From assembly GCF_964340395.1 (NCBI RefSeq), contig NC_135562.1:9546134-9610133 (forward strand): a DNA stretch of 64,000 nt, in the 5' to 3' direction. The notes beneath the pieces were generated by a model. That model ran no database searches. It was not told the origin of the DNA and was given only the letters and a program-made list of their open reading frames with translations. The position numbers and the translations under genes were made by a program. The DNA is from Glandiceps talaboti. Taxonomy: Eukaryota > Hemichordata > Enteropneusta > Spengelidae. Each line of letters starts with the position of its first letter. The first letter of the stretch is position 1. Of the stretch, positions 60,431 to 64,000 are shown in pieces.

Positions 60431-60690
60431 TTAAGGCCTAATAGCATAGCAATAAAAAAAATTATTTGGTTCCGGTTACCCGACCCCACCTAGTTTCTCA
60501 CGCCGACCCTAAACATTTTTATACGTATTCGAGAAAAAAATAATGAAATCGCGAAAATTGTGAAGTCTCATCAGAAATATATAGTGGATGCGGAATATAA
60601 AACTGTTCTTCCAATCTGTAATGGTTGTAGATCTGATAGGAAGAAACCAATAACACAGTGAAAAACATATGGAAAACAACGGAAAAAAGG
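60431..60690 (-). mobile_element. MITE family copy 3 (reverse orientation, one end missing)
   Basis: Begins TTAAGGCCTAATAGCATAGC...TTTGGTTCCGGTTACCCGA, the inverted 3' end of copies 1 and 2. It continues through ATAGTGGATGCGGAA, TTCCAATCTGTAATGG and ACATATGGAAAACA. The other terminus is absent; it breaks off next to a decayed LINE body. Confidence 0.85.
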
Positions 60691-60699
60691 CTCCAGCTA

Positions 60700-61685
60700 G
60701 CGCCTATGATAATGTAAACATAAATGTTGATGAAATTTATACCGTCATTAATAGTTTCCGAAACAATAAGCCAGGGAGCCAGACGGTTTTATTTATGACC
60801 ATTTCAAAAAAGTCAAGGGTTTGAAACCACTTTCTCTCTGTTAGCACCAAGTATTTAGTTGTATTTTGGGTACCGGTGAATTTTGCAAATTATTTAGAGA
60901 AGTGGGTTCAATTTTGTCCGTTGTTGAAAAGGGTTGTAGAACAAAATGTGAATAATTATAGAAGGGTTTCACTCTGCTGTGCTGAGTAAAATGTTTACAA
61001 ATATGATGGATTATAAGCTTGGTGCTAGACAAGGATGAATGTTAAGTCCTTTCGTATTTTCTTTGTTTATTACTTTAATTAGTTCAAGTGATATAGTTAT
61101 TTGCATGATGACAATACAGTAGGTGATATCCATGTAAGTGAACAATTCCCATCAATTGATATTTTAAAGTATGTAGATTCTGGCAGACTTGCAACGCATA
61201 ATCAGTAAGTTGGATAACTTCTGTCGACGTCGGGCAATGTGAATTTAATTTCTATAAGAAAAACACAAACACTGTTGTCTTCCATAATTGGGATCATTAA
61301 TTCTGTTACATATTATAGTTATTTATGTATGTTACTTTCTTCAAGATAGTCTTGGTCACCGACCGACAATAAAGAACTTCTTAGCGGAGGCAAATACAAT
61401 GTTAACTATTATCAGAATTTTTTTTATTTTTTTATTTTTGGGGGGGAGGGGGGAGGGAGATCTATCACTCAAAAGTTTATCTAAATTAGTGAATTCGATT
61501 GTTCTACTAATAATCTATCATGACAGGGAAATATGGGGATTGGATATGCCGAACAAATAAAACAAATACAGCATAAATTTAGTCATTTTTTGTTAGGTAA
61601 TGTAAAATCAATGGCTCTTCTTGGAGAACGTGGTATATTTCCTTTATAAATTGTTCATTGTTATTTTCTTATTTAGATATTATAT
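60700..61685 (+). pseudogene. decayed LINE reverse-transcriptase body
   Basis: Conceptual translation across several frames and stops gives reverse-transcriptase landmarks in order. They are DEIYTVINSFRNNKPGS (motif before RT domain 1), NVNNYRRVSL (P-x-NYRPISL region), GARQG followed by a stop and MLSPFVFSLFITL (RQG-CPLSP-LLF region), then SLKSLSKLVNSIV with REIWG, and ALLGERG-FPL near 61613. The order and spacing are right for a non-LTR element related to the C-terminal fragment at 54290. It carries stops, a G-rich insertion near 61435 and an ACAGT array at its 3' side. Inactive. Confidence 0.72.
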
Positions 61686-61689
61686 TCTA

Positions 61690-61935
61690 TTATATTACAT
61701 TATATTATATTACATAACAGTACAGTACAGTACAGTACATTACAGTACAGTACAGTACATTACAGTACAGTACAGTACAGTACAGTGCAGTGCAGTACAG
61801 TACAGTACATTACATTACATTACAGTACGTAGTACAGTACAGCACAGTACAGTGCAGTACAATACAGTACAGTACAATACAGTACAGTACAGCACAGTAC
61901 AGCACAGCACAGCACATCACAGTACAGTACACTAC
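61690..61935. repeat. (ACAGT)n/(ACATT)n pentanucleotide array
   Basis: About 245 bp of ACAGT-type pentamers with ACATT, GCAGT, ATACAGT and CACAGC variants, lying within or at the edge of the LINE relic. One plus-strand frame through it is repeat-driven. Confidence 0.93.
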
Positions 61936-64000
61936 TGTGCTGGTTTGATCACTTTAAGGGCATTCATACACACTTCCTCAAGTACGATAATGTAGAAAGT
62001 ATGAACTTGAAAACAATAACATTTATGGAAAATAATAGTTCTAATTACAGCCGCTGGAGCTCTAATAACAATACTGATCATATTCATAGCTGTCAACGGG
62101 AGTAATAACAATATAACATTGTCTTATTAGTGAGTATTGTTTTAAGAATAGACTAACTGATACTGTATTTTATCAATTTTAACACAATACGTGTATGAAC
62201 ATCTGGGGCATCAACATGTCTTAATTTTAGAAACAACATGGGGCATCCATTCATATAAAGTGTGATAGTATTACATTATAGCAGGGTACTAGCTATCCGT
62301 TATTTAAGATTGATACATGTTTAGTGTCGTGGTATTCGGTATCAAAATAACTTGTGACATAGGGGTCTTGTCACTGCGAGTCGAAGACTTTGGAATATAG
62401 CGACAAAACGGGAGTGTAGAAAGATATTGAAGAACAACATAACTTTAGAATGATATTTACTCAAGGTTACAGGCTTCAAGAAAAATAAGTATGTATTCGG
62501 GGGGGGGGAGTTCGTGCGCGTGCGGTATAATCAAATGTTTGTCTTGCGCATGCGTGCCCGTTTGGTGTTTGCGTTTCCAGGTTGTCAGACAGGGGAAATG
62601 TGCAGTACTGACACACACATATAATATATATAATATAATATAGATAGGAATGGTGAAAAATTGACAAAATGAAAAGCGTTCTCATTGGTCTGTTGTCATT
62701 TAAAATTACAAACAATTCGTTACATGGGTGCATTCTATGACTAGGCCTGAGTTCATCATCTTTCTCTTAAATTCAAAAATGCTTTTGTCACCGAGATACC
62801 GTTGTCATGGTAACATGAAGACCTGTCGATAGAAGACCAATAGTACGCTATTGTCAAGAATGTTACGCTATTCTCCAAACGATATCGAACCCTGGATAAT
62901 GTTATATGTCCAACTCTACACCTGGAAACTATTTGACGAACAGTTGGAAGAATGACATTATTGATCAACAAAACATGTTTTCGAATTAAAGTGTTAAATA
63001 AATTGTTCAGTGTTAATTGTTTACACTTTCCTTCCATTCAACTCCGGTCTGCGTTGATATACAGTACTAGTTGCTATAATTGTTCTTAATTTAGAATCTT
63101 TCATGAGTACAACATATTTTGTTAGCTGTTTGCACGACATTGTTGGTAGCCACGGTTGGAAAGCCTTGTTCGTAGCAGTTGCTATGAGAAGTGATAAAAG
63201 CAAAGGGTACCCTGCTGAAGTTACATTTCTAATTATATATTTGTGTAATTATGAAATGGCGTGTCGTACACAATGATTATATTTGGAGAGTCGATGCCCA
63301 TTGTTCTACAGTGAATGGAGACCCCATAACGGTCATGGATTGAATAGATGTAAAATGATATACTGTAGGTATTAGCATGAAAGGTGAGTGAAAGGGGGAA
63401 GAGGGGTAGTAGACAGTGGTGGGCACTTGCGATGAAATGCAAGCTGCCTTCGTTATTAATTTACTGTTTACGTTCTGTAATAACTGTTTCATCTGCTATC
63501 AACTCCTAACTAGGTACATTTTAGTTTGTGCTCCAAATTTTCAAACCAAAGATGCACATCTCCGAGAATTTACCGCAGTTTAGCAAGGCAAAGTAATTTT
63601 CCGCTTTCGCTACCCGGAAAAAGTACTTCAGGGAATCATGACTCTAATTTGTTCACGGGCAATCCTCTACTGTTGCCGCAAAATGGTGATGCGTTTTTAC
63701 GACAATATTTTGTCGTGTCGTCTGTCTATCTGTAAATTAAAAACACAACCACTTCACTCGACACCAGCCATGTGTGTTGTTTCAGTTATAGTTTTAGTCA
63801 ACACATGAAATATATCTGTCATTCAAATCTATTAGAGTGACCGAGAAGTAACAAATACTTTCCCGCCAAAATTACCATATCAAAAATCTTGGGGTTTTTT
63901 GATAAATTCCAAGCTCTTATCACATTCAATGGAAAAATATTGTTTAATTTAAAACACAAATCGTCGACAAAATGTTTACTAACATTGCTACATAATAATG
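61936..64000. other. non-coding flank
   Basis: No supported gene. Notable sites are a GTTGTCATGGTAAC palindrome at 62801-62814, a TGCGCATGCG (NRF-1-like) sequence near 62547, and TTTCCCGCCAAA near 63860. Confidence 0.4.

Noticed and set aside
61621-61995. 124-residue plus-strand frame rich in Tyr, Val, Gln and Thr
   Set aside because: Translation of the ACAGT pentamer array at the edge of a dead LINE.

Overview
This is a eukaryotic (metazoan) window, AT-rich and intron-containing, most likely from a marine invertebrate bilaterian. The support is spliced genes with GT/AG junctions, a GCM-family transcription factor, a TTAGGG-type telomeric repeat, Penelope-style hammerhead ribozyme sequence, LINE/SINE/MITE remnants and many long simple repeats. 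The phylum cannot be fixed from the sequence alone. Most of the short open frames are repeat-driven or random; only two host genes could be assembled completely.

Layout: 1-5200 holds an interstitial telomeric tract followed by a huge 27-bp minisatellite of roughly 140 units. 5200-10290 is non-coding and carries a 178-bp foldback MITE with a 7-bp target duplication, a 2-kb inverted pair and a degenerate triplication. 10469-23387 (+) is TMEM65 (seven exons, 230 aa predicted), a mitochondrial inner-membrane protein. Its 8.3-kb first intron is a transposon graveyard: a RecQ-like helicase fragment, a BEN-domain ORF broken by one TGA, a 115-bp AT array, a type I hammerhead ribozyme on the minus strand, a Gln-rich TE-like ORF also broken by one TGA, and a decayed Tc1/mariner-like transposase.

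23388-31680 is the shared 3' intergenic region (hairpin, LINE-like tail, second foldback element). 53278-32510 (-) is a glial-cells-missing homologue (gcm; seven exons, 833 aa predicted). I rebuilt it exon by exon with matching splice phases; the GCM DNA-binding domain is spread over exons 2-4. A 24/21-bp minisatellite of about 41 units starts about 10 bp inside the exon 2 donor and stays open in the exon 2 frame for about 950 bp.

53900-64000, upstream of gcm, holds a TATA-box candidate, a 5'-truncated LINE end, two copies of a MITE family whose third copy lies in gcm intron 2, a decayed LINE reverse-transcriptase body, and long GAGT/GA and ACAGT arrays. TMEM65 and gcm are convergent (tail to tail) and nothing suggests they act together. 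The strongest unexpected items are the hammerhead ribozyme, the frame-preserving minisatellite fused to a GCM exon, the paired TGA-interrupted ORFs, and a recurrent GTTGYCATGGYAAC palindrome.
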